Positions 1 through 9,100 of a DNA stretch of 51,894 nucleotides are shown here, piece by piece. Location: assembly GCA_009785425.1 (NCBI GenBank), contig WQWI01000012.1, forward strand, positions 1 to 51,894. The letters run 5' to 3'. The stretch's first letter is position 1. Each line of letters starts with the position of its first letter. The DNA is from Bacteroidales bacterium. Lineage in GTDB: Bacteria; Bacteroidota; Bacteroidia; Bacteroidales; P3. Both the position numbers and the translations under genes were made by a program. The notes under the pieces were generated by a model. It ran no database searches. It saw only the letters and a program-made list of their open reading frames with translations, and was not told where the DNA came from.

Positions 1-1
1 C

Positions 2-589
2 GTTCAGCAAATTCAAAAAGCATGGAACGATAAAAAAGATGACTTCGACACTCGCATGAAAAATTTTTCAACAGTGATGATTGAACAAATTGACACGCTT
101 TCGGCGGTTGCTTCCGAATTTGCAAATTTTGCACAACAACCGAATGTTAAACTTACCGAAGTAAACGTAAAAAACTGCTTAGAGAAAATCGTATTGTTAA
201 TGAATTCGGAGGGAACTATTCAATTTGAAACAACGCAAGATGCTGAAAACAGTACTGTTTTTGCCGATGAAAAACAACTGTCTCGAGCGTTGGTCAATAT
301 CTTGAAAAATGCAAAACAAGCCGTTTCGGAGGTCGAAAATCCACAACTAAAAATCTCTCTATCTACATCGGAAAGACAAGCACTTATTGCGATTCAAGAC
401 AATGGAAACGGTATTCCTGCCGAAATTCATAATCACATTTTCGAGCCTAATTTCACCACAAAAACCTCCGGAATGGGATTAGGTTTGGCGATTGCAAAAA
501 ATATCATCGAACAATTCGGCGGCACAATTTCATTTGAAACGGAAGAGAAAAAAACCGTATTTTTTGTTCGATTGCCGTTGCAAAATTAG
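2..589 (+). CDS. Sensor histidine kinase, C-terminal part (5' truncated by window edge)
   Basis: The reading frame is open from base 2, so the gene begins outside the window. What remains is a HATPase_c domain: N box (LVNILKNAKQAV), G1 box DNGNGIP, F box IFEPNFTTK and G2 box GMGLGLAI, ending in a short strand. This domain binds ATP and phosphorylates a His in the preceding dimerisation region, most of which is missing. The form resembles the NtrY/NtrB-like kinases. Input domain and partner regulator cannot be seen. Identification as a kinase is secure; the signal is unknown. Confidence 0.9.
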   Translation, partial: VQQIQKAWNDKKDDFDTRMKNFSTVMIEQIDTLSAVASEFANFAQQPNVKLTEVNVKNCLEKIVLLMNSEGTIQFETTQDAENSTVFADEKQLSRALVNILKNAKQAVSEVENPQLKISLSTSERQALIAIQDNGNGIPAEIHNHIFEPNFTTKTSGMGLGLAIAKNIIEQFGGTISFETEEKKTVFFVRLPLQN

Positions 590-640
590 CCTTACTATTA
601 AATGTTCGTGAGAAAATTCGCATAGACGGTTCGAGAAAAC

Positions 641-671
641 TTGTTTTTTTTAGAAAAAAGTTGTAACTTTG
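641..671 (+). promoter_or_regulatory. Promoter of the toxin-antitoxin pair
   Basis: A TTG at 641-643 and a -7 box TAACTTTG at 664-671, 20 bp apart, match the Bacteroidota housekeeping promoter. The antitoxin start lies about 30 nt downstream. Confidence 0.65.
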
Positions 672-702
672 CGGGAAATCAATAAAAGGAAGAGAGGACA
701 TT

Positions 703-909
703 ATGAAAGTATTGGTAGACGTAAGAGAGAGTAAAGCCTTGTTTTTGATGGAGCTGCTCAACAATTTTTCGTTTGTGAAAGTACAGCCACTCACTAATGA
801 AAAAGCATTATTGCTGCGAGAAATTAAAGAATCTGTAGATGCTGTTAATTTGGTAAAAAGAGGGGAGATGTCGGCACGTTCAGCAAAAGATTTGCTCAAT
901 GAGTTATAA
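703..909 (+). CDS. Small putative antitoxin (68 aa) upstream of a RelE/ParE toxin
   Basis: A 68-residue protein whose last 11 bp overlap the start of the RelE/ParE-like gene. It has an N-terminal strand (MKVLVDVRES), a helical centre and a charged C-terminal tail. No classic RHH or HTH motif is evident. Small genes of this shape directly before RelE/ParE toxins in Bacteroidota are normally their antitoxins. The antitoxin role is inferred from size, overlap and neighbour. Confidence 0.7.
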   Translation: MKVLVDVRESKALFLMELLNNFSFVKVQPLTNEKALLLREIKESVDAVNLVKRGEMSARSAKDLLNEL

Positions 910-1225
910 CGTACTCACAATAGCCCCGTTTGACCGTCAATTGAAACGATTGGTGAAAAAATACCCTTCGTTGAAATCGGAATTTGCTTTGTTGATTGAA
1001 GAATTGGAGCAGGACCCCGAAAAAGGAACTCCATTAGGGAATAATTGTTTCAAAGTACGTTTAGCGATTGCCTCAAAAGGTCGTGGAAAGTCGGGAGGTG
1101 CAAGAGTGATTACTCACTTTTATGTGGAAAACGACACTGTTTTTCTAGTTGCAATTTATGACAAAAGCGAGCAAGCAGATATTTCTGACAAAGAATTGAA
1201 AGAACTGCTTTCAGAAATTGAGTAA
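899..1225 (+). CDS. Type II toxin, RelE/ParE family (108 aa)
   Basis: Length and layout fit RelE/ParE: an N-terminal helix pair (FDRQLKRLVKKYPSLKSE), a central KVRLAIASKGRGKSGGARVI strand region rich in Lys/Arg, and a C-terminal VFLVAIYDKSEQADIS strand and helix. Family members are ribosome-dependent mRNA nucleases or gyrase poisons; which applies here cannot be told. It overlaps the upstream antitoxin frame by 11 bp, so the two are likely co-translated. A terminator at about 1284-1320 closes the unit. Confidence 0.85.
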   Translation: MSYNVLTIAPFDRQLKRLVKKYPSLKSEFALLIEELEQDPEKGTPLGNNCFKVRLAIASKGRGKSGGARVITHFYVENDTVFLVAIYDKSEQADISDKELKELLSEIE

Positions 1226-1283
1226 TAAACGAAAATCCAACCTCAACCGCTTATGTTGCAGAAAACATTAAGAAAAAAACCAT

Positions 1284-1320
1284 AAAAAAAACGAAATGCT
1301 TTGCATTTCGTTTTTTTTTT
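1284..1320 (+). terminator. Intrinsic terminator, probably bidirectional
   Basis: Perfect 8-bp stem CGAAATGC (1292-1299) / GCATTTCG (1303-1310) with a TTT loop, preceded by an A-run and followed by ten Ts. It ends the toxin-antitoxin transcript. Confidence 0.85.
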
Positions 1321-1329
1321 GTATCTTTG
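1300..1329 (+). promoter_or_regulatory. sdhCAB promoter
   Basis: The -7 box TATCTTTG lies at 1322-1329. The best -33 candidate, TTTG at 1300-1303, falls in the loop and stem of the preceding terminator, giving an 18-bp spacer. Confidence 0.6.
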
Positions 1330-1353
1330 CACCATTAAAATCAAAAAACTATT

Positions 1354-2298
1354 ATGAAAAGAGAAACAATGATTGAAAGGCACATCCGAAAAGTGATAGA
1401 ACTCATAGATGTTGCATCCATTGCCAAAAAGATTGTCCTTGCTTTGCTGGGGCTCTTTCTGATAACTTTCCTGTTGGTTCATTTAGGCTTGAATTTGACT
1501 ATACTTCGCAATGACGGCGGAGAGTGGTTTCGTGCCGGTGCGTATTTTATGGGCTCAAATTTTATCGTAAAGATATTAGGTTTCGGAATTTTAGCGGCAA
1601 TACTTGGACACATTGCACTTGGATTTCTCATCCAATTCTTGAATTGGCGTGCACGTCCGATAGGGTACAAGGTAAGAACCAAATCCAAAACGATGTTTGG
1701 GTCAAGATTGATGATTTGGACAGGAATTTTACTCGGAGTTCTTATCGTTGTTCACTTGACTCATTTTTGGTTTGTCAAACAAGGTTGGGCTGAAGGTCGT
1801 TACATCATTAGAACTGAAAAAGTAGAACGGGCATTTGGAGCGAGAACTTTTGAGTTACAAAATGCTTTTCAGAATGCAGTAAACGAAGATCAACAAATGA
1901 GGATTGAGACGGAGTTTATGGAACTCCACAACTTTATTCAAGGTAGTGAGAAACTACAAGTTGCTTTCCTCCCGGGTTTTGCAGGTCAGCGTTTTATCGT
2001 GGATTTGAGTAAAGAAGACATTGCTGAGATACGGTCGTTTTTGGATGTTGCTTACAAAGCCGATTTTTGGGCGATGATGCACGATATGTTCAAAAATATA
2101 TGGATGGTTTTACTATACGTCTTTTTCTCGATTGTACTTGGAATTCACTTGGCACACGCAATTCCGTCCGGATTTCAAACGTTGGGCTTGGCACATAGCA
2201 AATACACGTTTATTGTCAAATATGCCGGATATGGACTTGCAGCGATTATTGCCATAGGATTTGCATTTGTTCCTTTGTTCATTTATTTTTTCAGATAA
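1354..2298 (+). CDS. sdhC: Succinate dehydrogenase/fumarate reductase cytochrome b subunit
   Basis: Membrane anchor and quinone site of complex II, first gene of sdhCAB. Five hydrophobic segments are visible at roughly residues 25-47, 68-95, 118-138, 243-266 and 283-312. His residues that could ligate two b hemes lie in the first four (LVHLGLNL, LGHIALGF, VHLTHFW, GIHLAHAI). At 314 aa it is clearly longer than the roughly 220-230 aa usual for the family. The excess is a charged, helix-prone loop of about 100 residues between segments 3 and 4. The start at 1354 is the first ATG after the promoter; an ATG five codons later is possible. Confidence 0.9.
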   Translation: MKRETMIERHIRKVIELIDVASIAKKIVLALLGLFLITFLLVHLGLNLTILRNDGGEWFRAGAYFMGSNFIVKILGFGILAAILGHIALGFLIQFLNWRARPIGYKVRTKSKTMFGSRLMIWTGILLGVLIVVHLTHFWFVKQGWAEGRYIIRTEKVERAFGARTFELQNAFQNAVNEDQQMRIETEFMELHNFIQGSEKLQVAFLPGFAGQRFIVDLSKEDIAEIRSFLDVAYKADFWAMMHDMFKNIWMVLLYVFFSIVLGIHLAHAIPSGFQTLGLAHSKYTFIVKYAGYGLAAIIAIGFAFVPLFIYFFR

Positions 2299-2313
2299 CA
2301 TAAATTTTTCGAT

Positions 2314-4251
2314 ATGTCGAAGTTAGATTCAAAAATTCCACAAGGTGCACTAGAGCAAAAGTGGACAAAGTACAAAAACTCTCAATCGTTGATCAATCCT
2401 GCGAATAAGCGACGCATTGATGTTATAGTTGTGGGTACCGGACTTGCCGGAGCCTCTGCTGCTGCGAGTTTGGGAGCATTGGGTTTCAATGTGAAAATTT
2501 TCTGTATTTCCGATAGCCCGCGCCGTGCACACTCTATCGCAGCACAAGGCGGTATCAATGCAGCAAAAAACTACCCGAATGATGGCGACAGCGTTGAACG
2601 TTTGTTTTATGACACCATAAAAGGTGGCGATTATCGTGCAAGAGAGGCAAACGTACACCGTTTGGCGGAGGTTAGTAATTCTATTATTGACCAGTCCGTG
2701 GCACAAGGCGTTCCGTTTGCTCGTGATTATTCAGGATACTTGGACAACCGTTCGTTTGGTGGAGCACAAGTTTCGCGTACATTTTATGCTCGCGGACAAA
2801 CCGGACAGCAATTGTTGATTGGTGCTTACGGTGCATTAAGCCGTGAAATTGAACGAAAAACAGTTGAAATGTTTCCTCGTCAGGAAATGTTGGATTTGGT
2901 GTTAGTCGATGGCGTTGCTCGTGGTATCATTACTCGTGATGTTACAACGGGCGAGATACATCGTCATGCTGCACATGCGGTAATTTTGGCAACGGGTGGT
3001 TACGGAAACGTGTATTTCCTTTCCACGAATGCGATGAACTCTAACGTTTCCGCTGCTTGGCAAGCCTACAAAAAAGGTGCATTTTTTGCAAATCCGTGTT
3101 ATGTGCAAATTCACCCTACGTGTATTCCTGTTCACGGAGATTATCAATCGAAACTCACGCTGATGTCGGAAAGTTTGCGAAACGACGGCAGAATTTGGGT
3201 TCCGAAAATGATGGAAGATCTCGAACATATACGTAATGGACGCATGAAACCGACCGGAATTCCTGAGGAAGGACGTGATTATTTTCTTGAGCGACGCTAT
3301 CCGGCATTCGGAAACTTAGTGCCTCGTGACGTGGCTTCTCGTGCAGCAAAAGAAGCTTGCGATGCGGGTTTTGGTGTGGGTAAAACGGGATTGGCGGTAT
3401 ATTTGGATTTCCAAGATGCTATCGAACGCTTGGGTAAAGATGTTGTTGAGGAGCGTTATGGAAATTTATTCCAAATGTATGAAAAAATCACAGACGAAAA
3501 TCCTTACGAAACACCAATGAAAATTTATCCTGCTGTGCATTACACGATGGGCGGACTTTGGGTAGATTACGAATTGCAAACAAGCGTAAAAGGTTTGTTC
3601 GCAATCGGCGAAGCTAACTTTTCCGATCATGGAGCAAACCGTTTGGGAGCCTCTGCATTGATGCAAGGTTTGGCAGACGGATATTTTGTATTGCCTTATA
3701 CGATCCAAAATTGTTTGGCGGATCAAATTCGTGTTCCGAAATTTTCTACAGATACACCGGAATTTGAGACAGCCGAAAATGAAGTGAAAGAACGTATCGA
3801 AAAATTGTTGAGCATAAACGGCAAACAATCGGTAGATACTATTCATAAAAAATTGGGTAAGATCATGTGGGAATACGTTGGCATGGCTCGCACCAAAGAG
3901 GGTACAGCACAAGCAGTTGAAATGATCAAGCAACTCAAAGAGGAATTTTGGAGTGATGTTCGTGTTGTTGGAAAACCCGACGAAATGAACAACGAACTTG
4001 AAAAAGCTTTGCGTTTGGCGGATTACCTCGAATTGGGCGAACTTATGGCTCGTGATGCTAATCAGCGTGACGAATCTTGCGGTGGACATTTTCGCGTAGA
4101 ATATCAAACCAACAGTGAAGCAGAACGCGATGATAAAGACTTTATGCACGTTGCCGCTTGGGAATTTACAGGCGAAAAAGCCGACCCAAAACGCAATGTT
4201 GAACCGTTAAATTATGAAACCGTTAAGGTTGCAACACGAAATTACAAATAA
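2314..4251 (+). CDS. sdhA: Succinate dehydrogenase/fumarate reductase flavoprotein subunit
   Basis: Catalytic subunit interconverting succinate and fumarate with covalent FAD. The dinucleotide-binding motif [10 protein letters not shown] is at residues 41-50, the covalent-FAD segment [10 protein letters not shown] at 71-80 (His73), then HPT in the capping domain, the PRDVASRA active-site Arg segment, [11 protein letters not shown], and a C-terminal helical domain ending in a basic tail. The 645-aa length is normal for the Bacteroidota type. It starts 15 nt after sdhC and is separated from sdhB by about 100 bp holding an inverted repeat. Whether the complex runs as fumarate reductase or succinate dehydrogenase cannot be decided from sequence. 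Confidence 0.97.
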   Translation: MSKLDSKIPQGALEQKWTKYKNSQSLINPANKRRIDVIVVGTGLAGASAAASLGALGFNVKIFCISDSPRRAHSIAAQGGINAAKNYPNDGDSVERLFYDTIKGGDYRAREANVHRLAEVSNSIIDQSVAQGVPFARDYSGYLDNRSFGGAQVSRTFYARGQTGQQLLIGAYGALSREIERKTVEMFPRQEMLDLVLVDGVARGIITRDVTTGEIHRHAAHAVILATGGYGNVYFLSTNAMNSNVSAAWQAYKKGAFFANPCYVQIHPTCIPVHGDYQSKLTLMSESLRNDGRIWVPKMMEDLEHIRNGRMKPTGIPEEGRDYFLERRYPAFGNLVPRDVASRAAKEACDAGFGVGKTGLAVYLDFQDAIERLGKDVVEERYGNLFQMYEKITDENPYETPMKIYPAVHYTMGGLWVDYELQTSVKGLFAIGEANFSDHGANRLGASALMQGLADGYFVLPYTIQNCLADQIRVPKFSTDTPEFETAENEVKERIEKLLSINGKQSVDTIHKKLGKIMWEYVGMARTKEGTAQAVEMIKQLKEEFWSDVRVVGKPDEMNNELEKALRLADYLELGELMARDANQRDESCGGHFRVEYQTNSEAERDDKDFMHVAAWEFTGEKADPKRNVEPLNYETVKVATRNYK

Positions 4252-4259
4252 TGGTATGT

Positions 4260-4313
4260 GGTTCGAGGTACGGGGTACGAGGCTTCCACGAAGCACACCC
4301 CGCACCTCGAACC
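4260..4313. repeat. Inverted repeat between sdhA and sdhB
   Basis: A 17-nt arm (4260-4276) pairs with 4297-4313 with one mismatch. The GC-rich segment GCACACCCCGCACC recurs just beyond the right arm. The DNA is far more GC-rich than its surroundings. It could fold in the sdhCAB transcript and affect relative expression of sdhB; that is inference. Confidence 0.75.
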
Positions 4314-4354
4314 CCGCACACCCCGCACCGTTAAACGATATAAAGAATTAAATT

Positions 4355-5131
4355 ATGGACTTTACCCTAAAAATCTGGCGTCAAGAAAATGCAAAAGCCA
4401 AAGGACGTTTCGAAACCTATAAAATTACTGATGTTTCCAGCGATTGTTCGTTTTTGGAGATGTTAGATATTCTCAATGAACAACTAGTTGATAAAATCGA
4501 AAAACCAGTTGTTTTCGACCACGATTGTCGCGAAGGTATTTGTGGAATGTGCAGTTTGTACATCAACGGTCGTCCGCATGGAAATGACGATGGTATTACA
4601 ACTTGTCAATTGCACATGCGTAAATTCAAAGATGGCGAAACGATCATCATTGAACCTTGGCGTTCGAGGGCCTTTCCTGTGCTTAAAGACCTTGTTGTTG
4701 ATCGCGGTGCACTCGACAAAATCATTCAAGCCGGCGGTTATATTTCTGCAACTACAGGTGGAGTTCCCGATGGAAATGCTATTCCTATCCGCAAAGACAA
4801 GGCCGATACGGCTATGGATGCAGCAGCGTGTATTGGTTGCGGTGGATGTGTAGCTGCTTGTCCAAATGCATCGGCGATGTTATTTGTGGGAGCTAAAGTG
4901 TCGCACTTGGCACACCTTCCGCAAGGCAAGATTGAAGCGATGAAACGTGTGGAGGCAATGGTAGAACGCATGGACGAACTTGGTTTTGGCTATTGCTCCA
5001 ACGCCGCTGCGTGTGAATTTGAATGTCCGAAAGGCATCAAAATTGAGCATATTGCGAAACTGAACCGCGAATTTATCTCCGCAAAAGTGGGCTCACAACT
5101 CCCTAAAGAAGGTGGTAATTTCTCGATGTAA
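4355..5131 (+). CDS. sdhB: Succinate dehydrogenase/fumarate reductase iron-sulfur subunit
   Basis: Electron-transfer subunit carrying three Fe-S clusters. The [2Fe-2S] ligands are Cys58, Cys63, Cys66 and Cys84 (CREGICGMC...C). The C-terminal domain has [12 protein letters not shown] (Cys159, 162, 165, 169) and [14 protein letters not shown] (Cys214, 220, 224), which together hold the [4Fe-4S] and [3Fe-4S] clusters. At 258 aa the length is usual. It completes sdhCAB in the order cytochrome b, flavoprotein, Fe-S protein. A short GC-rich palindrome follows the stop codon. Confidence 0.97.
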   Translation: MDFTLKIWRQENAKAKGRFETYKITDVSSDCSFLEMLDILNEQLVDKIEKPVVFDHDCREGICGMCSLYINGRPHGNDDGITTCQLHMRKFKDGETIIIEPWRSRAFPVLKDLVVDRGALDKIIQAGGYISATTGGVPDGNAIPIRKDKADTAMDAAACIGCGGCVAACPNASAMLFVGAKVSHLAHLPQGKIEAMKRVEAMVERMDELGFGYCSNAAACEFECPKGIKIEHIAKLNREFISAKVGSQLPKEGGNFSM

Positions 5132-5140
5132 CATACGTAG

Positions 5141-5160
5141 GGGCGGGTTGAAACCCGCCC
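5141..5160. repeat. GTAGGGGC-type palindrome after sdhB
   Basis: GGGCGGGTT (5141-5149) and AACCCGCCC (5152-5160) form a 9-bp perfect stem with a 2-nt loop, preceded by GTAG. It belongs to a family seen at 16795, 17844, 41194, 41738, 48265 and 50224. It may also help end the sdhCAB transcript. Confidence 0.8.
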
Positions 5161-5179
5161 TTGTTGCAAAAAAAATCCA

Positions 5180-6145
5180 ATGAAAATAGACGTAAAGAAA
5201 AATCAATCTCTGTTTGAATTTCTGTGCGAAATATTTCCCGAGAGTTCCAAAACTCATTTGAAAAAAGTAATCAAATACGGGTTTGTTTCTCGTAAAGATT
5301 TGGTGTTGAAAAATCCCGAAACGCCTGTAAAAAAAGGCGAAACTCTCGACTATAAAAAATACAACGGACGAGAAGCAAAAAAAAGGAATGAAAAAGTACC
5401 GTTTCAGATTGTTTTTGAAGATGAGTACTTAATTGCTGTTTCGAAACCTGCCGGAGTTCTAACCGTTGGCACAACGACAGAAACCAAAAAATCCATGTAT
5501 AAAACGGTGTTGGACTATGTTACTAAAAAGTCCAAACACAAAGAAAAAGTTTTTGTTGTGCACCGCTTAGATAGAGAAGTTTCAGGACTTTTATTGTTTG
5601 CAAAATCCGAAACTGTCAAGAAAAAAATAATTGAAAACTGGAGCGATAACGAAAAACTGTACTGGGCTTTGGTCGAGGGAAAACCACCAAAGGCAAGCGA
5701 TACAATCAAATCGTATGTCATGGAAGGTCCAAAACAAAAAATGATAATTGTAGAAAATGCAGTTGCTAATCGAAATAATAACCGTCATGTCGAGCGTAGT
5801 CGAGACATCCCCAAGAAGCAAGGAGATCCCTCGACTACGCTCGGGATGACGCCACAATTGGCAATCTTGCGATACAAAACCCTGTCTTACCACGATAGTT
5901 ATACCTTGCTCGAAATACAATTAGAAACCGGCCGAAAAAATCAAATCCGCATACAACTATCAAGTATCGGCTGTCCGATTGTCGGCGACCGCAAATACGG
6001 TGCTGATGCAACGTTCGTTCGTCAAATTCGCTTGTTTGCTTTTTCACTTTCGTTCAAACATCCGATTACAAAAAAACGAATTTCGCTATCACTTCCCATG
6101 CCGAAAACGTTTTTGAATGTAGGTCAAGGCGATGAAAAGTATTGA
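5180..6145 (+). CDS. RluA-family pseudouridine synthase carrying an in-frame palindromic element
   Basis: Converts uridine to pseudouridine in rRNA or tRNA. An S4-like N-terminal part (residues 1-60) precedes the catalytic domain, with the HRLDREVSGL motif at 128-137 (nucleophile Asp131), and the C-terminal GRKNQIRIQL and GDRKYGA motifs. Residues 202-224 are encoded by a 69-bp palindromic repeat (5783-5851) inserted in frame between conserved strands; the rest reads through intact. The 321 aa are about 25 more than simple RluA-like proteins. The target position in RNA cannot be assigned. Confidence 0.93.
   Translation: MKIDVKKNQSLFEFLCEIFPESSKTHLKKVIKYGFVSRKDLVLKNPETPVKKGETLDYKKYNGREAKKRNEKVPFQIVFEDEYLIAVSKPAGVLTVGTTTETKKSMYKTVLDYVTKKSKHKEKVFVVHRLDREVSGLLLFAKSETVKKKIIENWSDNEKLYWALVEGKPPKASDTIKSYVMEGPKQKMIIVENAVANRNNNRHVERSRDIPKKQGDPSTTLGMTPQLAILRYKTLSYHDSYTLLEIQLETGRKNQIRIQLSSIGCPIVGDRKYGADATFVRQIRLFAFSLSFKHPITKKRISLSLPMPKTFLNVGQGDEKY
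5783..5851. repeat. 69-bp palindromic element inside the RluA-like gene
   Basis: Two hairpin arms, CGTCATGTCGAGCGTAGTCG... and ...CGACTACGCTCGGGATGACG, flank a short spacer. The length is exactly 23 codons without a stop in the gene's frame. An almost identical copy in reverse orientation lies at 15103-15172 between pyrB and pyrI. Confidence 0.92.
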
Positions 6146-6157
6146 TTTTTGGGTATT

Positions 6158-6189
6158 TTTGTTGGTTTGAGATTTTTTTCGTACCTTTG
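6158..6189 (+). promoter_or_regulatory. uvrB promoter; decides the uvrB start
   Basis: TTTG at 6158-6161 and the -7 box TACCTTTG at 6182-6189, spacer 20 bp. The in-frame ATG at 6142 lies upstream of this promoter, so the next one, 6196, only 6 nt after the -7 box, is the likely start. Confidence 0.7.
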
Positions 6190-6195
6190 CAAGCC

Positions 6196-8190
6196 ATGCA
6201 GTTCAATCTTACATCGCAATTTAAACCTACGGGAGACCAACCCGAAGCCATCAAGGAATTGATTGCAGGCATTGAACGTGGCGATAAAGCACAGGTTTTA
6301 CTTGGTGTTACGGGCTCTGGAAAAACATTTACAGTTGCGAATGTAATTGCTGAAACCAACCGTCCTACGTTGGTTTTGAGCCATAATAAAACGTTGGCGG
6401 CACAACTTTACAGCGAATTCAAACAGTTTTTTCCGGATAATGCGGTGGAGTATTTTGTGTCGTACTACGACTATTATCAGCCGGAAGCATATATTCCAAG
6501 TACAAATACTTATATCGAAAAAGATCTACAAATCAACGATGAAATTGAAAAACTTCGTTTGAGTGCGACATCGTCTTTACTTTCGGGAAGGCGTGATGTG
6601 ATCATCGTTTCATCGGTTTCGTGTATCTATGGAATGGGTAATCCACAGGATTTTGCATCGAATATCATTGTACTCGAAAAAGGACAGCGTTTGTCGATGA
6701 AACAAGTGATGCACGCTTTGGTAAATTCGCTTTATTCACGACATGAATTGGAATTTAATCGAGGTAATTTTCGTGTGAAAGGCGATACTCTTGATATTTA
6801 TCCGGCTTATGCCGATTACGCTTATCGTGTAATTTTTTTTGATGATGAAATCGAATCGCTCGAAACAATTTATCCGGACAACGGACAACGCATCGAACTG
6901 AAAAATCAGATCACGATTTTTCCTGCAACCCTATTCACGACAGACCCTGCCCGTATGCAGGAAGCCATAAAAAATATTCAGTTGGATTTGGGAAGGCAAA
7001 TCGATTATTTCAAAGAAATTGGCAAACACTTAGAGGCAAAGCGTCTGGAAGACCGCGTTATTTATGATGTTGAGATGATGAAAGAATTGGGTTATTGCAC
7101 CGGAATTGAAAATTATTCACGATATTTGGACGGTCGAAATCCGGGCTCACGTCCGTTTTGTTTGCTGGATTATTTTCCGAAAGATTTTGTGTTGGTTGTT
7201 GATGAAAGTCACGTAACCATTTCGCAAATTCACGCAATGTATGGCGGAGACCGCAGCCGAAAAGTAAATTTGGTGGAATATGGTTTTCGACTTCCTGCGG
7301 CGTTGGATAATCGCCCGTTGAAATACGACGAATTTGAAGAACTAATCAATCAAACGATTTATGTGAGTGCAACGCCTGCCGATTTTGAATTGAAGGAAGC
7401 AGGTGGTGTTGTAGTGGAACAATTGATTCGTCCGACAGGTTTGTTAGACCCTGTGATTGAAGTTCGTCCGAGTCAAAATCAAGTCGATGACTTGCTGGAC
7501 GAAATCGAAAAAGTAACCGCAAAAGGTGGACGAACGCTTGTAACTACGCTAACCAAGCGACAAGCGGAAGAATTGACAAAGTATTTACTCAATGTTGGCA
7601 TCAAAACACGCTACATTCATTCTGATGTAGAAACTTTGGAACGTGTAGAAATTCTGCAGGATTTGCGTGCAGGCTCGTTCGATGTTTTGGTTGGTGTGAA
7701 TTTACTTCGCGAAGGGCTAGACTTGCCGGAAGTTGCATTAGTTGCGATTATGGACGCAGATAAAGAGGGTTTTCTGCGTAGCACTCGCTCGCTGACGCAA
7801 ACAGCCGGACGTGCCGCACGAAACGTGGAAGGCTTGGTAATTATGTATGCCGACAAAATCACAAAATCTATGCAGCAAACCATCGACGAAACCAACCGCA
7901 GACGCGAAAAACAAATTGCTTACAACACAAAAAACAATATCACCCCGACACAAATTATCAAATCGCTCGACTCAAGTTTGGCGAAAAATAAACAGCCTCT
8001 CAATTATTATGCTGAAAGTACGGAGCTCAGTATTGCCGCGGATCCTGTGTTCCAGTACATGACTAAAGATCAGTTGAAACGCTCAATACAAAACAGTCGA
8101 AAACAAATGGAAGCAGCAGTTAAAGAACTTGATTTTATGGAGGCGGCACGACTTCGCGATGAAATCGCAGAACTTGAAAAACGACTGTGA
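6196..8190 (+). CDS. uvrB: Excinuclease ABC subunit B
   Basis: DNA damage verification subunit of nucleotide excision repair; works with UvrA and recruits UvrC. The chosen start gives 664 aa beginning MQFNLTSQFKPTGDQP, as in the family. Walker A GVTGSGKT is at residues 37-44. The damage-probing beta-hairpin region contains YYDYYQPEAYIP, helicase motifs include VVDESH and TAGRAARN, and a C-terminal UVR motif (KELDFMEAARLRDEI) binds UvrC. An ATG at 6142 would add 18 residues but precedes the promoter. Neither uvrA nor uvrC is in the window. Confidence 0.97.
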   Translation: MQFNLTSQFKPTGDQPEAIKELIAGIERGDKAQVLLGVTGSGKTFTVANVIAETNRPTLVLSHNKTLAAQLYSEFKQFFPDNAVEYFVSYYDYYQPEAYIPSTNTYIEKDLQINDEIEKLRLSATSSLLSGRRDVIIVSSVSCIYGMGNPQDFASNIIVLEKGQRLSMKQVMHALVNSLYSRHELEFNRGNFRVKGDTLDIYPAYADYAYRVIFFDDEIESLETIYPDNGQRIELKNQITIFPATLFTTDPARMQEAIKNIQLDLGRQIDYFKEIGKHLEAKRLEDRVIYDVEMMKELGYCTGIENYSRYLDGRNPGSRPFCLLDYFPKDFVLVVDESHVTISQIHAMYGGDRSRKVNLVEYGFRLPAALDNRPLKYDEFEELINQTIYVSATPADFELKEAGGVVVEQLIRPTGLLDPVIEVRPSQNQVDDLLDEIEKVTAKGGRTLVTTLTKRQAEELTKYLLNVGIKTRYIHSDVETLERVEILQDLRAGSFDVLVGVNLLREGLDLPEVALVAIMDADKEGFLRSTRSLTQTAGRAARNVEGLVIMYADKITKSMQQTIDETNRRREKQIAYNTKNNITPTQIIKSLDSSLAKNKQPLNYYAESTELSIAADPVFQYMTKDQLKRSIQNSRKQMEAAVKELDFMEAARLRDEIAELEKRL

Positions 8191-8247
8191 TTTTTTCTGT
8201 GTTCACTGTCTTCTTGTTCCCATTCTCGAAATAATCAAAAAAAATCG

Positions 8248-8255
8248 TATCTTTG
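8248..8255 (+). promoter_or_regulatory. Promoter -7 box for the LolA-like gene
   Basis: TATCTTTG 38 nt before the start codon, in the AT-rich gap after uvrB. Confidence 0.6.
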
Positions 8256-8293
8256 CAAAACTATAAAGCTCACCCCACACCCAAACAAAGACT

Positions 8294-9010
8294 ATGAAAC
8301 ACAAAATCCTAATACTATTGGCAGTCGTCATTTTAAGCACCGACGGCTTCTCTCAGACTCGTCTTGAACGTAGAGAGCAAAGAGCCGGTAGCGGTGTTGT
8401 TCGCACCGAAAGAGGAATTGACGACCCTGCTGCACACGCTATTTTGGACAATATTCGCAGAAACTTAAGGTCATTCCGAAGTCTAAAATTCGATTTCACA
8501 CTGATTATGGAAAATCGATCGGAAATGGAACGAACAAGAAACACAGTCGGAAGTGGAACAATTTTAATGAGAGGCGACAGTTACAATATGAATTTCATGG
8601 AAATGACCACAATTTCAGATGGAAGAACCATCTGGAATTTCAATGCGGAAACCAATGAGGTTTATATCAGTCAGTCCAATCCAAACGACTTGGAAACCAT
8701 GAATCCGCTTGTTTTAATCAATACTTATGAGGATCATTTTCGGTCAGTGCTCATTCGCGAAGAGATAGAGAATAATGTTTTGGTCGCTGTTATTGATTTG
8801 CGTCCTTTTGAAGCACGGAGTTTTCACAGAGTGCGAGTGATTGCGAATTTAGAAAATAATACCCTTGTTCGTACCGAAGTTCACGATAAAGACGGCACAG
8901 TTCTGACTTTTCGTGTAGATAGAATGCAAACAAACGTTCCCGCACCAAACAGTGAGTTTACATTTAGTGCAGCCCGACATCCGGGTGTTGAGGTAATTGA
9001 CCTCAGATAA
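8294..9010 (+). CDS. LolA-like outer-membrane lipoprotein carrier protein
   Basis: A 238-aa exported protein with an N-terminal signal peptide (MKHKILILLAVVILSTDGFS). The body fits the LolA fold: SLKFDFTLIMENRSE, GSGTILMRGDSYNMNF, TTISDGRTIWNFNAETNEVYIS and a C-terminal strand set. LolA carries lipoproteins across the periplasm. Bacteroidota hold several LolA paralogues, so the substrate is uncertain. It has its own promoter after uvrB and converges on the AraC-type gene. Confidence 0.8.
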   Translation: MKHKILILLAVVILSTDGFSQTRLERREQRAGSGVVRTERGIDDPAAHAILDNIRRNLRSFRSLKFDFTLIMENRSEMERTRNTVGSGTILMRGDSYNMNFMEMTTISDGRTIWNFNAETNEVYISQSNPNDLETMNPLVLINTYEDHFRSVLIREEIENNVLVAVIDLRPFEARSFHRVRVIANLENNTLVRTEVHDKDGTVLTFRVDRMQTNVPAPNSEFTFSAARHPGVEVIDLR

Positions 9011-9100
9011 TTGTTACTTGGACGGCACCAATCTACCTTTTTTGTTATCATTCCTGTTGTTCCTGCGATAATTACTTTCATATCATTGCTGTTTGAATTT

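Noticed and set aside
3466-4149. 227-aa minus-strand ORF
   Set aside because: Lies wholly within sdhA, has no recognisable motif and reflects codon bias of the sense gene.
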